This document shows, one piece after another, positions 14,712-23,231 of a stretch of 33,298 bases of DNA (position 1 is the first letter of the stretch; each line of letters begins with the position of its first letter). Location: positions 45,211-78,508 of the forward strand of contig NZ_BDQX01000398.1 in NCBI RefSeq assembly GCF_003112455.1, in the 5' to 3' direction. The position numbers and the translations under genes were made by a program. Below the pieces are notes generated by a model. It was not told the DNA's origin. It ran no database searches and saw only the letters and a list, made by a program, of their open reading frames with translations. The stretch comes from Paenibacillus agaridevorans. GTDB taxonomy: Bacteria; Bacillota; Bacilli; Paenibacillales; Paenibacillaceae.

Positions 14712-15224
14712 ATGAGCAATCATCCAATCGAAATGTTCAACTACCACACATGGGCTACCGCAACGATTCTGGGACGGCTAAAGGAGCTTCCGTCCTCCGT
14801 GCTGCATCAGGAAGTAAACAGTTCTTTTCCTACGATAGCCCACGCTCTCAGCCATATGTATGCGATTGATGCCGTTTGGTACAAAGTGTTAACGGGAACT
14901 AATATGCGGGAAGCCATGGGCTCTTATGCCGCACTGAATGATGAATTGCTGGATTCCGTTGAAGCGTATGCGGACAGATTCGCAAAGCTGGGCGATCAAT
15001 TTAAGGCATGGATGAAGAGCCAGTCCGATCTGGAGCAGTCGATTATGCTGGATAACCCGTTCGCGACGGTCCGAGAAACAAAGCTGTCGGAAATTTTACT
15101 GCAAGCCGCCAACCATGGCACCTACCACAGAGGCAATATTACCACGATGATCCGGCAATTGGGATTTGCTTCGACGATGAATGATTATTCGTTATACTGG
15201 TACGTGAAGGAGGCGTCAAAGTAA
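14712..15224 (+). CDS. DinB-family protein
   Basis: A 170-residue four-helix-bundle protein. The metal-binding histidine triad is visible: His48 (ALSHMYAIDAVW), His135 and His139 (NHGTYHRGN). Many DinB/YfiT proteins are metal-dependent hydrolases or thiol transferases (bacillithiol S-transferases); the activity here is not assigned. Its N-terminus (IEMFNYHTWATATIL) is typical. The next gene starts 2 nt after its stop, so both are one transcript. Promoter not clear; it must lie in the 58 nt after the upstream terminator. Confidence 0.88.
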   Translation: MSNHPIEMFNYHTWATATILGRLKELPSSVLHQEVNSSFPTIAHALSHMYAIDAVWYKVLTGTNMREAMGSYAALNDELLDSVEAYADRFAKLGDQFKAWMKSQSDLEQSIMLDNPFATVRETKLSEILLQAANHGTYHRGNITTMIRQLGFASTMNDYSLYWYVKEASK

Positions 15225-15226
15225 AT

Positions 15227-15796
15227 ATGGATATTGAAAATCTGCTGGAAGCGACAACCAGGGAAGAGCTGAGGAGTTGGCTTCAACAAAATAGCAAGCT
15301 TGAGAAGTGCTGCTGGGTCGTCGTCGCCATGAAGGCGGAGCCTGGCAAGCTGTTCTACCTGGACGCGGTCGAAGAAGCGTTGTGCTTCGGATGGATTGAC
15401 GGCACCAAGAAAAAAATATCCGATACTCAGACGGTTCAAAGACTTTCCCCCCGAAGCAAAAAAAGCTCATGGACCGAATTGAACAAAGAACGTGTCCGCC
15501 GACTCGAAAGATTGGGGCTCGTGACGGAAGAAGGACGAAAGGCGCTTCCCGATATGAACCCCGAATCGTTCCGGATCGACGACGGAATCATGCAAAAGCT
15601 GAAAGAAGATTCGCAAACTTATGAGCATTTCCTGGCTTTCCCTGCGCTTTACCAAAGAGTGAGGATCGATACGATCCAAAGCACGCGAAGCCAGCCGGAG
15701 GTGTACGAGAGCCGCTTGTCGAAGTTTCTGGACAACACGAAACTTAATAAAATGTATGGTCTATGGCACGATAATGGCCGACTGTTGGAGGATTAG
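15227..15796 (+). CDS. YdeI/OmpD-associated family protein
   Basis: A 189-residue protein with the pattern of the YdeI/OmpD-associated (bacteriocin-protection) family: LRSWLQQNSKLEKCCWVVVAMK, the core YLDAVEEALCFGWIDGTKKKI and RLSPRSKKSSWTELNKERVRRLERLGL. It has no signal peptide. The family's biochemical function is uncertain despite the name. AAGGAGG (15207-15213) lies 13 nt before ATG 15227, inside the DinB gene, so translation is likely coupled. The C-terminal half (residues 120-189) is less conserved in my memory of the family. Confidence 0.82.
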   Translation: MDIENLLEATTREELRSWLQQNSKLEKCCWVVVAMKAEPGKLFYLDAVEEALCFGWIDGTKKKISDTQTVQRLSPRSKKSSWTELNKERVRRLERLGLVTEEGRKALPDMNPESFRIDDGIMQKLKEDSQTYEHFLAFPALYQRVRIDTIQSTRSQPEVYESRLSKFLDNTKLNKMYGLWHDNGRLLED

Positions 15797-15827
15797 ACGA
15801 GATTACAAATATATAAATATGTATAGA

Positions 15828-15856
15828 AGACGGCATCTCAATGACGCTGTCTTTTT
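15828..15856 (+). terminator. intrinsic terminator after the YdeI-like gene
   Basis: AGACGGC (15828-15834) pairs with GCTGTCT (15846-15852), one G-T pair, 11-nt loop, followed by a T-run. The rest of the gap to 16022 shows no gene; a CUT1 operon promoter must lie there but no convincing box pair with normal spacing was found (TTGCAA at 15965 and TACAAT are only 14 nt apart). Confidence 0.7.
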
Positions 15857-16021
15857 CTTGTTTTAAGCCCAAACCTCGAATAAGTGTCACCCATCCGCGA
15901 TTTCTATCAATTTTCCATTTAAAGTCCACGCTGAAGTATAACATTTCGTGAACCCGTTATATCGTTGCAAACGGCCGATCCGTCTACAATTAGTTCAAAC
16001 GACAACAACGGGAGGATGAGC

Positions 16022-16993
16022 ATGCCGCAAGCAGCAACCGAACAGCCCTACAACAGGCCGGATCGGCGTCACGACCGCAAACCCTTTCTGTCCAGGCTGA
16101 TGAAACAGCTGGATGTGCAACTGATGGTGTGGCCGTCGATCATTATTATTTTCGTCTTTGCCTACATCCCCATGTACGGAGTTCTTACCGCGTTTATGGA
16201 CTACAACTTGTTTACGGGAGCCCGGATTTTCGATAATCCGTGGGTAGGGTTTAAACATTTTGCGGCGTTCTTCGACGCGCCCGACTTTGGTACGATTTTG
16301 CGAAATACGATCGTGATCAGCTTGCTGAAATTCGTGATCGGATTCCCTGCGCCGATCCTTCTCGCGCTAATGTTGAACGAAGTGAGACATATGTTGTTCA
16401 AGCGATTCGTGCAAACGATTACGTACTTGCCGCATTTCATGTCCTGGGTCATTGTCGGGGGCGTTGTCATGTCGCTGCTGTCGACCGAGAACGGCAGTAT
16501 CAATATTATGCTGCAGAAGACAGGAGCCATCGACGAGTCGATCAACTTTTTATCCATCAAGGATTACTTCTGGACGATTCTCGTCTCGACGAACGTGTGG
16601 AAGGAAATCGGATTCAGTTCGATCGTTTACCTGGCAGCCATCGCGGGTGTCGATCAACATATGTACGAAGCGGCCGATATCGACGGGGCCAGCAAGTTCA
16701 AACAAATTTACCTCATCACCGTGCCAAGCATTATGCCGGTCATTATCATCTTCATGATTCTGGCGGCTGGCAATCTGCTCAACGCGGGTTTCGAAGACAT
16801 CCTCATTTTGGCTCAAAACCCGCTGCTCAGGCCGGTGTCGGATGTCATTGACACTTACGTGTACAGGGTCGGCTTGCAAAATCAAAAATACTCTTACGCA
16901 GTTGCGGTTGGCTTATTTAAAGCTATCATCAGTATCGGGCTGCTTACGCTCGCCAATTATTTGGCAAGACGGTCCGGCAATAGCTTATGGTAG
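16022..16993 (+). CDS. sugar ABC transporter permease 1 (CUT1, LplB-like)
   Basis: A 323-residue inner-membrane protein with six predicted helices and a basic N-terminal tail. The ABC-coupling EAA loop appears as MYEAADIDGASKFKQIYLITVPSI (Glu216 region). FAYIPMYGVLTAFMDYN and LTLANYLARRSGNSLW at the ends are typical of the LplB/YtcP-type permeases of Paenibacillus. It forms a heterodimer with the next gene's product. ATG 16022 follows GGGAGG by 6 nt. No ATPase is encoded here; in this family a shared MsmK-type ATPase is normally supplied from elsewhere. Confidence 0.93.
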   Translation: MPQAATEQPYNRPDRRHDRKPFLSRLMKQLDVQLMVWPSIIIIFVFAYIPMYGVLTAFMDYNLFTGARIFDNPWVGFKHFAAFFDAPDFGTILRNTIVISLLKFVIGFPAPILLALMLNEVRHMLFKRFVQTITYLPHFMSWVIVGGVVMSLLSTENGSINIMLQKTGAIDESINFLSIKDYFWTILVSTNVWKEIGFSSIVYLAAIAGVDQHMYEAADIDGASKFKQIYLITVPSIMPVIIIFMILAAGNLLNAGFEDILILAQNPLLRPVSDVIDTYVYRVGLQNQKYSYAVAVGLFKAIISIGLLTLANYLARRSGNSLW

Positions 16994-17068
16994 AAAGCGA
17001 CTGATTTATCATGAGCGCCTTCCTAGCCGAAGGTTTCTCAATATCTTGCAAGCTGGAGGTCGTTAACA

Positions 17069-17965
17069 TTGCGTTTGAAACGATTGGGAGCCGCTGACCG
17101 GGCCATGGTCATCTGCATATATGTCTTCTTGGTTCTGTTGTCCTTCTCCGCGCTATATCCGTTCTGGAACACGCTTGTCGTTTCGTTAAACGAAGGGATG
17201 GACACGGCGAAGGGGGGAGTGACGTTTTGGCCGCGCGTCTTAACCTGGACGAACTACGATATCGTGTTCGGCGACAAAAACTTGCTAAACGCCTTCTGGA
17301 TCTCCATCAGCCGAACCGTCGTCGGTACGGTAAGCGCGACGCTGGTAACGGCTATGCTCGCTTACGGGATGACCAAGTCTTACCTGATGGGCCGCAAGTT
17401 TTATACTTTTTTCTTTGTGTTTACCATGTATTTCGGCGGCGGTCTAATCCCGACGTTCTTGCTGATCAAGTCGCTAGGGCTGATGAACAACTTCCTTGTC
17501 TTTATTATTCCCGCGCTGGTCAGCGTATGGAACATGATCGTGTTCCGAACGTTCTTTAAAGGTTTGCCGGCGGGGCTTGAGGAATCCGCGCAGATCGACG
17601 GCTGCAGCAATTGGGGCATCTTTGCCAAAATTATTTTGCCTCTCTCCGGTCCGGTCATTGCTACGCTTGGATTATTTACGGCGGTAGCCCATTGGAACGA
17701 CTGGTTCTTGCCGACGATCTATATCTTCGATCAACAGCTGATGCCGGTGCAATCGCTGCTGCGCCGTTTGCTGAACGCGAATCTGATTTCGGAGCAGATG
17801 GGGATCGATTCCAATACGGTCGAACGAATGTCGAAGAAAAGCATTACTTCGAAGTCGCTCGTCAGCGCGACGATCATGGTCGTGACGCTGCCGATCATCG
17901 CGGTGTATCCGTTTGTGCAGAAGTATTTCGTCAAAGGCGTTATGGTTGGTTCCATGAAAGAATAG
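17069..17965 (+). CDS. sugar ABC transporter permease 2 (CUT1, LplC-like)
   Basis: A 298-residue permease with six helices. The EAA loop reads LEESAQIDGCSNWGIFAKIILPLSGP; the C-terminus FVQKYFVKGVMVGSMKE is characteristic of the carbohydrate family. TTG 17069 follows GGAGG (17055-17059) by 9 nt. It lies 75 nt after permease 1, in the same operon and followed by solute-binding protein 1. The imported sugar cannot be named; paralogues in Paenibacillus handle plant oligosaccharides or polysaccharide fragments. Confidence 0.92.
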   Translation: MRLKRLGAADRAMVICIYVFLVLLSFSALYPFWNTLVVSLNEGMDTAKGGVTFWPRVLTWTNYDIVFGDKNLLNAFWISISRTVVGTVSATLVTAMLAYGMTKSYLMGRKFYTFFFVFTMYFGGGLIPTFLLIKSLGLMNNFLVFIIPALVSVWNMIVFRTFFKGLPAGLEESAQIDGCSNWGIFAKIILPLSGPVIATLGLFTAVAHWNDWFLPTIYIFDQQLMPVQSLLRRLLNANLISEQMGIDSNTVERMSKKSITSKSLVSATIMVVTLPIIAVYPFVQKYFVKGVMVGSMKE

Positions 17966-17987
17966 CAAGTTGGCTTCGGTTTAAGGC

Positions 17988-18001
17988 GGTTAACGCTTTG
18001 G
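17988..18001. promoter_or_regulatory. weak cre-like site (CcpA)
   Basis: The minus strand reads CCAAAGCGTTAACC, matching the cre consensus TGWAANCGNTNWCA in the core (11 of 14 positions) but not at both outer ends. It lies between permease 2 and solute-binding protein 1, where CcpA could act as a roadblock. Confidence 0.25.
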
Positions 18002-18039
18002 ACATATAAATTACGGGATGAGAGGGGCATAAATACCGC

Positions 18040-19737
18040 ATGAAAAAGTTGAAAAAGCCGAACGTATGGATTCTTGCGACGGTTGTTGCATTGACGACGG
18101 CGCTTGCAGGCTGTTCCGGCAACAGCAACGGGGAGGGCGGCAGCACCAAGCCGTCGCCGACGAACACGGCGAAAGCAGGGGAGAAAGACAACGCCGGCGA
18201 AAGCGAGGACGCGCCTTGGGTATTCGGCTCCGAGCCGCTGGAGTTCACCGCGTACACGCATTACGGCTGGCAGGATTTCCCCGAGAAGATGGAAGATGTG
18301 CCGCTCTGGAAGTATTTGAAGGAGAACAAGCAGCTTAACATCAAGTCGATTCAAGCAAAGGGCAATCATGCGCAGCTCATGAGCACGATGATGGCTAGCG
18401 GCGATCTGCCGGAGCTTATCTATGGCGACCGTTACAATCCGGATATCGAAAGGTTGATCGACAACGGCAAAATCGTGGCGCTTGACCCGTATCTCGACAA
18501 ATATCCGAATCTCAAAAAGTGGCTTGATCCGCAATTGATGGATCTGCTCCGGTCCAAGGACGGCAAGCTGTATAAGTTCCCGAACTGGTATACAAACAAA
18601 TCGACGAACACGGCGGGTTATGTCGTGAACAAAAAAATCTACAACGAGCTAGACCAGCCGCCGCTGCAAACGATGGACGATCTGTACGCCTACCTCGGCA
18701 AAGTTAAGGAGAAGTATGGCGACGAGGTGGTGCCGTTCGAGCCGGACCGCACGGTCGACGGCCAAGGCATCGGCGTTCTGTACACCGGTTTTGCCGAAGG
18801 CAACAACTACAAGTCGCTCAGTAGCGACGTGCAAGGCGTGATCAAGGACAACAAGCTGACATCGCTGTTTATGGATCCGTCGTTCCGCGAGTCGCAGAAG
18901 TTCGTCTCCAAGCTGTATCGCGAAAAGCTGATCTCGCAGGACATGTTCACGCAAGACCGCGGCAAGGTGCTGGAGAAGCTGATGACGGGGCGCGTGGCGG
19001 TTTATGCGGGTTCGGGTCCGACGACTTATGCATCGCAAGCGCATAACGAGCTAATCAAGACCGATCCGGAAGCGGGTTACTTTATGATCAAGCCGATTCA
19101 TAAGGCCGGTCTGGACCAATCGAACATTCATCCGGGCGGCTACGACCGTCTCGGCTGGAACATTACGACGATTACGACGAAGGCCAAGGATCCGGAAAAA
19201 ATCTTTGCTTTCCTCGATTGGCTGACGGGTCCGGAAGGCATGACGATCCAATTCTTCGGGCCGGAGGGCGGCAACTGGAAAGGTTTCGACGAGAACGAAC
19301 AGCCGATCTTTACGGATCAGTACGACCCTGCCCAAGTGACGGAAATCCAAGCGCTTAACGACCGCGTTATGATCGTTGGCAACACGTCTTATATCGATCC
19401 GGCAAAAATGAAGTACGAAAACGCCAAACCGCCGGAAGAGCAGAACTGGTCGGCTCGTTACCAAAGCACCATTACGTGGCCGTCCGCTAACGATATTACG
19501 GCGCTCAACAACAAGCTGAATCCGGAGCCGGATTCCGAGCTCGGCGACATCAGGCAAAAGATACTCGATCTCATTACGCAAGTGCTTGCGGAATCCGCTA
19601 CGGCAAGCAGCGACGAGAAGGTCGATCAAATTCTCGACAAAGCCCAAGCGGACGCGGAGTCGTACGGATACAACAAGCTGCTGGAGTGGCGCACGGAGCA
19701 ATGGCTTGAGAACAAGAAAACGCTAGGCATGGAATAA
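18040..19737 (+). CDS. sugar ABC solute-binding lipoprotein 1
   Basis: A 565-residue extracellular binding lipoprotein. The signal peptide ends in the lipobox LAGC, Cys25, followed by a low-complexity acidic/Thr-Pro linker. The mature part has the LplA-type large binding fold: FTAYTHYGWQDFPE, AGYVVNKKIYNEL, RLGWNITTITTKAKDPEKIFAFLDWLTGPEG and EEQNWSARYQSTITW. It captures the sugar and delivers it to the two permeases encoded just upstream. A paralogue of it is the next gene. AGAGGGG precedes ATG 18040. The strong terminator following it defines the end of the transporter operon. Confidence 0.93.
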   Translation: MKKLKKPNVWILATVVALTTALAGCSGNSNGEGGSTKPSPTNTAKAGEKDNAGESEDAPWVFGSEPLEFTAYTHYGWQDFPEKMEDVPLWKYLKENKQLNIKSIQAKGNHAQLMSTMMASGDLPELIYGDRYNPDIERLIDNGKIVALDPYLDKYPNLKKWLDPQLMDLLRSKDGKLYKFPNWYTNKSTNTAGYVVNKKIYNELDQPPLQTMDDLYAYLGKVKEKYGDEVVPFEPDRTVDGQGIGVLYTGFAEGNNYKSLSSDVQGVIKDNKLTSLFMDPSFRESQKFVSKLYREKLISQDMFTQDRGKVLEKLMTGRVAVYAGSGPTTYASQAHNELIKTDPEAGYFMIKPIHKAGLDQSNIHPGGYDRLGWNITTITTKAKDPEKIFAFLDWLTGPEGMTIQFFGPEGGNWKGFDENEQPIFTDQYDPAQVTEIQALNDRVMIVGNTSYIDPAKMKYENAKPPEEQNWSARYQSTITWPSANDITALNNKLNPEPDSELGDIRQKILDLITQVLAESATASSDEKVDQILDKAQADAESYGYNKLLEWRTEQWLENKKTLGME

Positions 19738-19755
19738 TGATTCGTTTATAGCAAG

Positions 19756-19809
19756 ACGAGAGCGTCCCAAAGGAGCAGGAAGAATCCTTTGGGATAACTC
19801 CCGTTTTTT
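19756..19809 (+). terminator. intrinsic terminator between the two binding-protein genes
   Basis: TCCCAAAGGA (19765-19774) pairs perfectly with TCCTTTGGGA (19785-19794). An outer stem, ACGAGAG (19757-19762 region) with CTCCCGT (19798-19804), has one mismatch and is followed directly by six T. It separates the permease/binding-protein 1 operon from the genes for binding protein 2 and the two-component system. Confidence 0.85.
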
Positions 19810-19835
19810 GTGATTTAACTTGCAAAAAATCTATT

Positions 19836-19863
19836 TTGTTTTAGATATTTTTGGTATTATTAT
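19836..19863 (+). promoter_or_regulatory. candidate promoter for binding protein 2 / YesNM unit
   Basis: TTGTTT (19836-19841) and TATTAT (19858-19863) are 16 nt apart in an AT-rich stretch just after the terminator and 60 nt before the start codon. Confidence 0.38.
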
Positions 19864-19922
19864 GGCATTCTTCGATGACGTGTTCATGTGTGAATGAATT
19901 GGAAGGACGGGGGTGCTCTGCA

Positions 19923-21596
19923 TTGAAAGGGATGGGAAGAGCGGTCTGGAAACCGCTGAGTATTGGACTACTGCTGATCTCGTTAATCGCATGCAGCGAG
20001 GCGGAGAGGGGGCAGCCCGAGCCGTCGGATGAGGCGCCCGAAGCTGCTGCAACCGAAACTCCGCGAACGGAAGACGGCCTATACGCCCTAGGGAGGGAGC
20101 CGCTCTACATGACCTTTTACGCACATTATGGCTATTATACGATGCCCAAGTGGGGAGCTGATCCTTCTTCGGCCTGGATTCGCGACAAGTTGAACGTCCA
20201 TGTGAAGGGGGTCAGCGCGGAAGGCGACGGCAAGCTGATGCTGCAGAAGATGGTCGCCGGACAGCAACTGCCGGATGTGGTATGGGGTGAGAGGGACGCC
20301 GATCTGGAAAGATTGCGGGAAGCGGGGCTGCTCGTGCCGCTGGACGAGTATATTGCCGAATACCCCAACTTAAGGCAATGGGCGGGAGAGAAGATCATCA
20401 ATTTGCTTCGATCGCCGGATGGCCATATCTATTATTTTCCAAACTATTATTCCAATAAGCCGTACGGCAATGCCGGTTTTGTCGTCAACAAACGAATTTA
20501 TCGAGAGCTTGGTTCTCCCAAACTTGAAACAACCGACGACCTGTACCGGTACTTGCTCCGGGTTAAAACGATGTTTCCGGATGCGGTGCCGTTCGAGACG
20601 GGGCTTGCGAAAGAAGGGCAAGGCATCGACCAGTTGTTCTCCTCGTTCAAGGAAGACAACTTCAGCTTTACTCGCTACTTCGCGGTGGCAAACGGCGAAC
20701 GGATGACATCTATCTACGAGGATGCCGGCTTCCGCGAATCGGCATTGTTCGTCGCCAAGCTGATGAGGGAAGGCCTGATGACGCAGGATGCGCTGGTGCA
20801 GACGGAATATCAGGTGAGCGAGAAGCTGATGGCGGGGAAGGCGGCCGTGTACGCCAGCGCCGATCCGATGCGGATGATAATGACCGCGGACGCGGAACTG
20901 TCGAAGGCCGATCCTGAGGACGGATATTTTTTTATCGAGCCGATCTATAAGGAAGGTCTTGATCCTGCCCGAATCTATCCAGGCACCTATAATGTGCTCG
21001 GGTGGAACGCGGCGGCGATCACGACGAGCGCGAACAATCCGGAGGCGATCTTCGCGCTGCTCGACTGGATGACGGGCCCGGAAGGCTCGGCCGTGCAGAT
21101 GTGGGGGCCGCCAGGCGAGGACGGCTATTGGAACGGCTTCAAGGAGGATGGAATAACGCCTGCTTTCACGAGCAAGTACAGCTCCGATCCCCAGGGACTC
21201 GCGGAAATACAGGCATTGTCGGGCGATATGATCTGGGTCGGCAATACGGGTTATCTCGACAAGACGAAGAGCGAATACGAAGCAACGCTTCCGGATGAAG
21301 ATCAGAATTGGGCTACGTACTGGCAGCAGAACATTACCTGGCGCTCGCAGGGAGACGCAACGCCGTTTATCAAGCTGATTCCGCCTTCCTCTATCGAAGA
21401 GGGGCGAATTTATCTCAAGCTCAAGGAAATTTGGCTTGCCGCCCGCGCGGCCGCCATGTTCGGCCGTACTGACGAAGAAGTGCTGGAGGTGCTCGACGAT
21501 GCGCACGCGGCTTCCGTGGAAGCGGGTTTCGACTTGTATCTGGATTATATTACGAAGCGTTGGCAGGACAACTTGCGCGTATTAAATAACGACTGA
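19923..21596 (+). CDS. sugar ABC solute-binding lipoprotein 2
   Basis: A 557-residue paralogue of binding protein 1. From TTG 19923 it has a signal peptide with the lipobox LIAC (Cys24), then an acidic linker. The shared skeleton is plain: EPLYMTFYAHYGYY, AGFVVNKRIYRELG, NVLGWNAAAITTSANNPEAIFALLDWMTGPEG and DEDQNWATYWQQNITW. GGACGGGGG lies 8-12 nt before TTG 19923; ATG 19932 is an alternative start. It lies behind its own promoter-like box, past a terminator, and 60 nt before the response regulator gene. It may therefore present the ligand to the YesM-type sensor rather than (or as well as) to the permeases; that is inference. Confidence 0.9.
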   Translation: MKGMGRAVWKPLSIGLLLISLIACSEAERGQPEPSDEAPEAAATETPRTEDGLYALGREPLYMTFYAHYGYYTMPKWGADPSSAWIRDKLNVHVKGVSAEGDGKLMLQKMVAGQQLPDVVWGERDADLERLREAGLLVPLDEYIAEYPNLRQWAGEKIINLLRSPDGHIYYFPNYYSNKPYGNAGFVVNKRIYRELGSPKLETTDDLYRYLLRVKTMFPDAVPFETGLAKEGQGIDQLFSSFKEDNFSFTRYFAVANGERMTSIYEDAGFRESALFVAKLMREGLMTQDALVQTEYQVSEKLMAGKAAVYASADPMRMIMTADAELSKADPEDGYFFIEPIYKEGLDPARIYPGTYNVLGWNAAAITTSANNPEAIFALLDWMTGPEGSAVQMWGPPGEDGYWNGFKEDGITPAFTSKYSSDPQGLAEIQALSGDMIWVGNTGYLDKTKSEYEATLPDEDQNWATYWQQNITWRSQGDATPFIKLIPPSSIEEGRIYLKLKEIWLAARAAAMFGRTDEEVLEVLDDAHAASVEAGFDLYLDYITKRWQDNLRVLNND

Positions 21597-21656
21597 CGAT
21601 CTGCGCGCGTGAGCGAACAACCTCTATACATTTGTTCCGGAACGGGAGGGACTGGC

Positions 21657-23231
21657 ATGTACAACGTTTTGCTGGTAGACGATGAAGAGCTGGATCTGGA
21701 AGGCATGAGGCGGTTTATTCCATGGCCGGAGCTGGGCATGGAGGTGAAAGGCAGCGTCAACAACGCCCTTTCGGCTTGCGAGCTGCTGGAGAAGCAGCAT
21801 ATCGACATCCTTGTAAGCGATGTCAATATGCCTTATATGTCGGGGCTCGAGCTGGCCAAAATCGCGATTGAGCGCAAGCCGAACATTCGCATCATCTTTG
21901 TCAGCGGTTACCAGGAGTTCAGCTATGTGCAGCAGGCGCTGTCGCTAAAAGCGTACAGCTACGTGCTCAAGCCGATGGAGGACAGCGAGCTCGTCGCATC
22001 GCTCATGAAGGTGAAGCGGGATCTCGACGAAGAGAATAAACATAGGGAAGTAGAAGAAGCGTACAAGCAATTGATTCCTATCGCCCGAAACGATCTGTTG
22101 CTCAGGCTGTTCGAAGGCGAAGCGGCCAACTTGGCGGAATTCGGAGACAAGCTGCAGGTGTCTCGGGACATGGAGCAGCTAAAGTGGCCGGTCCGGGTGG
22201 CGGTTATTGAGCTTGAGAATAGAAGCTCGTCCAATTCCGGGGCCGACTTGCTGGAGATTTCCCGCCTCTTTATTCGCCAACTGCATGACTCGATCGGGAT
22301 GAGAGGCTGGCGGATACCCTATTGCAGGCTCAACGCCAAGCGGATAGCGCTGCTGCTGGAAGAGGAGCGGCTAGAGGAGACGTTGGAAGGGTTGCTTCAA
22401 GAAGCGAAAGTCAGATTGGACGTTACGGTGACGACGGGGTTAGGTTCGCCCGCTAGCCGACTGGAGAGACTGTCTAACTCGTACAAACAAGCGATTGAAG
22501 CGGTAGAAGGCAAAATGTTTTTTGGAAAGGGCATTACGATCAAGTTCGAAGAAGTGCAGGCGAAGCCGGAGATGTTCGACGCCAGGGAGCTCGATGCCCG
22601 AATGGCCGCTTTGCTTCAAGCGATGAAGGATTACAACCTGGTGCTGCTTCACGACGAGTTGGAAAATTTGTTTAAATCGATAACCGGCTTTCGTTCCAAG
22701 TTCACCGTACATAATCTGAGCAGCTATATCATATGGAAGCTGGATCACTATTTGACCGCCAACCAGGAGGATCTGTTCGAGCTGCTTGGCATCGAAATTA
22801 GGAATTTGGACATTCTGATGCAATTCGATACGATCGGAGACATTCGTTCCTGGCTCATTCATCGCTTGTACGAAATTTCGGAGCGGCTGAACGAGAAAGC
22901 AAACACGAAGGAAAGCAAATTCATTCGCAGGGTGCTGCATACGATGAGGGAGAGGATGGGCGAAAACATCACGCTTAAGGATATCGCCCAGCAGTTCTCG
23001 TTTTCGCCGAGCTACCTCGGATTCCTGATCAAGGAGAAGTCGGGCCAGTCGTTTAACGAGCTGCTCGTTCAGATGAGGATGGAGCGGGCCGTCGAACTGC
23101 TCAAGCAGCCGGGGATAAAAATTTATGAAGTATCGGACAGGGTAGGCTATAGATACTTGCCTTACTTCAGCAGGCAGTTCAAGGAAAAATTCGGCATGAC
23201 GCCGATGGAGTACAGGAAGAGCATCCAGTGA
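21657..23231 (+). CDS. YesN-type response regulator (receiver + AraC HTH)
   Basis: A 524-residue protein. Receiver domain in residues 1-120: acidic pocket DDEE (8-11), phosphoacceptor Asp55 (DILVSDVNMPYMSG), conserved lysine in SYVLKPMED. A long middle domain (about 130-410) of YesN type follows. The C-terminal AraC pair of helix-turn-helix units ends with LKDIAQQFSFSPSYLGFLIKEKSG and IYEVSDRVGYRYLPYFSRQFKEKFGMTPMEYRKS. ATG 21657 follows GGGAGG by 8 nt. Its stop overlaps the histidine kinase start (23228-23231), so the pair is coupled. It probably activates the flanking transporter genes. Confidence 0.93.
   Translation: MYNVLLVDDEELDLEGMRRFIPWPELGMEVKGSVNNALSACELLEKQHIDILVSDVNMPYMSGLELAKIAIERKPNIRIIFVSGYQEFSYVQQALSLKAYSYVLKPMEDSELVASLMKVKRDLDEENKHREVEEAYKQLIPIARNDLLLRLFEGEAANLAEFGDKLQVSRDMEQLKWPVRVAVIELENRSSSNSGADLLEISRLFIRQLHDSIGMRGWRIPYCRLNAKRIALLLEEERLEETLEGLLQEAKVRLDVTVTTGLGSPASRLERLSNSYKQAIEAVEGKMFFGKGITIKFEEVQAKPEMFDARELDARMAALLQAMKDYNLVLLHDELENLFKSITGFRSKFTVHNLSSYIIWKLDHYLTANQEDLFELLGIEIRNLDILMQFDTIGDIRSWLIHRLYEISERLNEKANTKESKFIRRVLHTMRERMGENITLKDIAQQFSFSPSYLGFLIKEKSGQSFNELLVQMRMERAVELLKQPGIKIYEVSDRVGYRYLPYFSRQFKEKFGMTPMEYRKSIQ

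Noticed and set aside
15857..16021. Promoter TTGCAA/TACAAT before the permease operon
   Set aside because: The spacer is only 14 nt, too short for a normal promoter, so it was not listed as a feature.
20370..21506. Minus-strand open frame of 378 codons
   Set aside because: It is a shadow of binding protein 2, rich in Arg/His, with no start signal.
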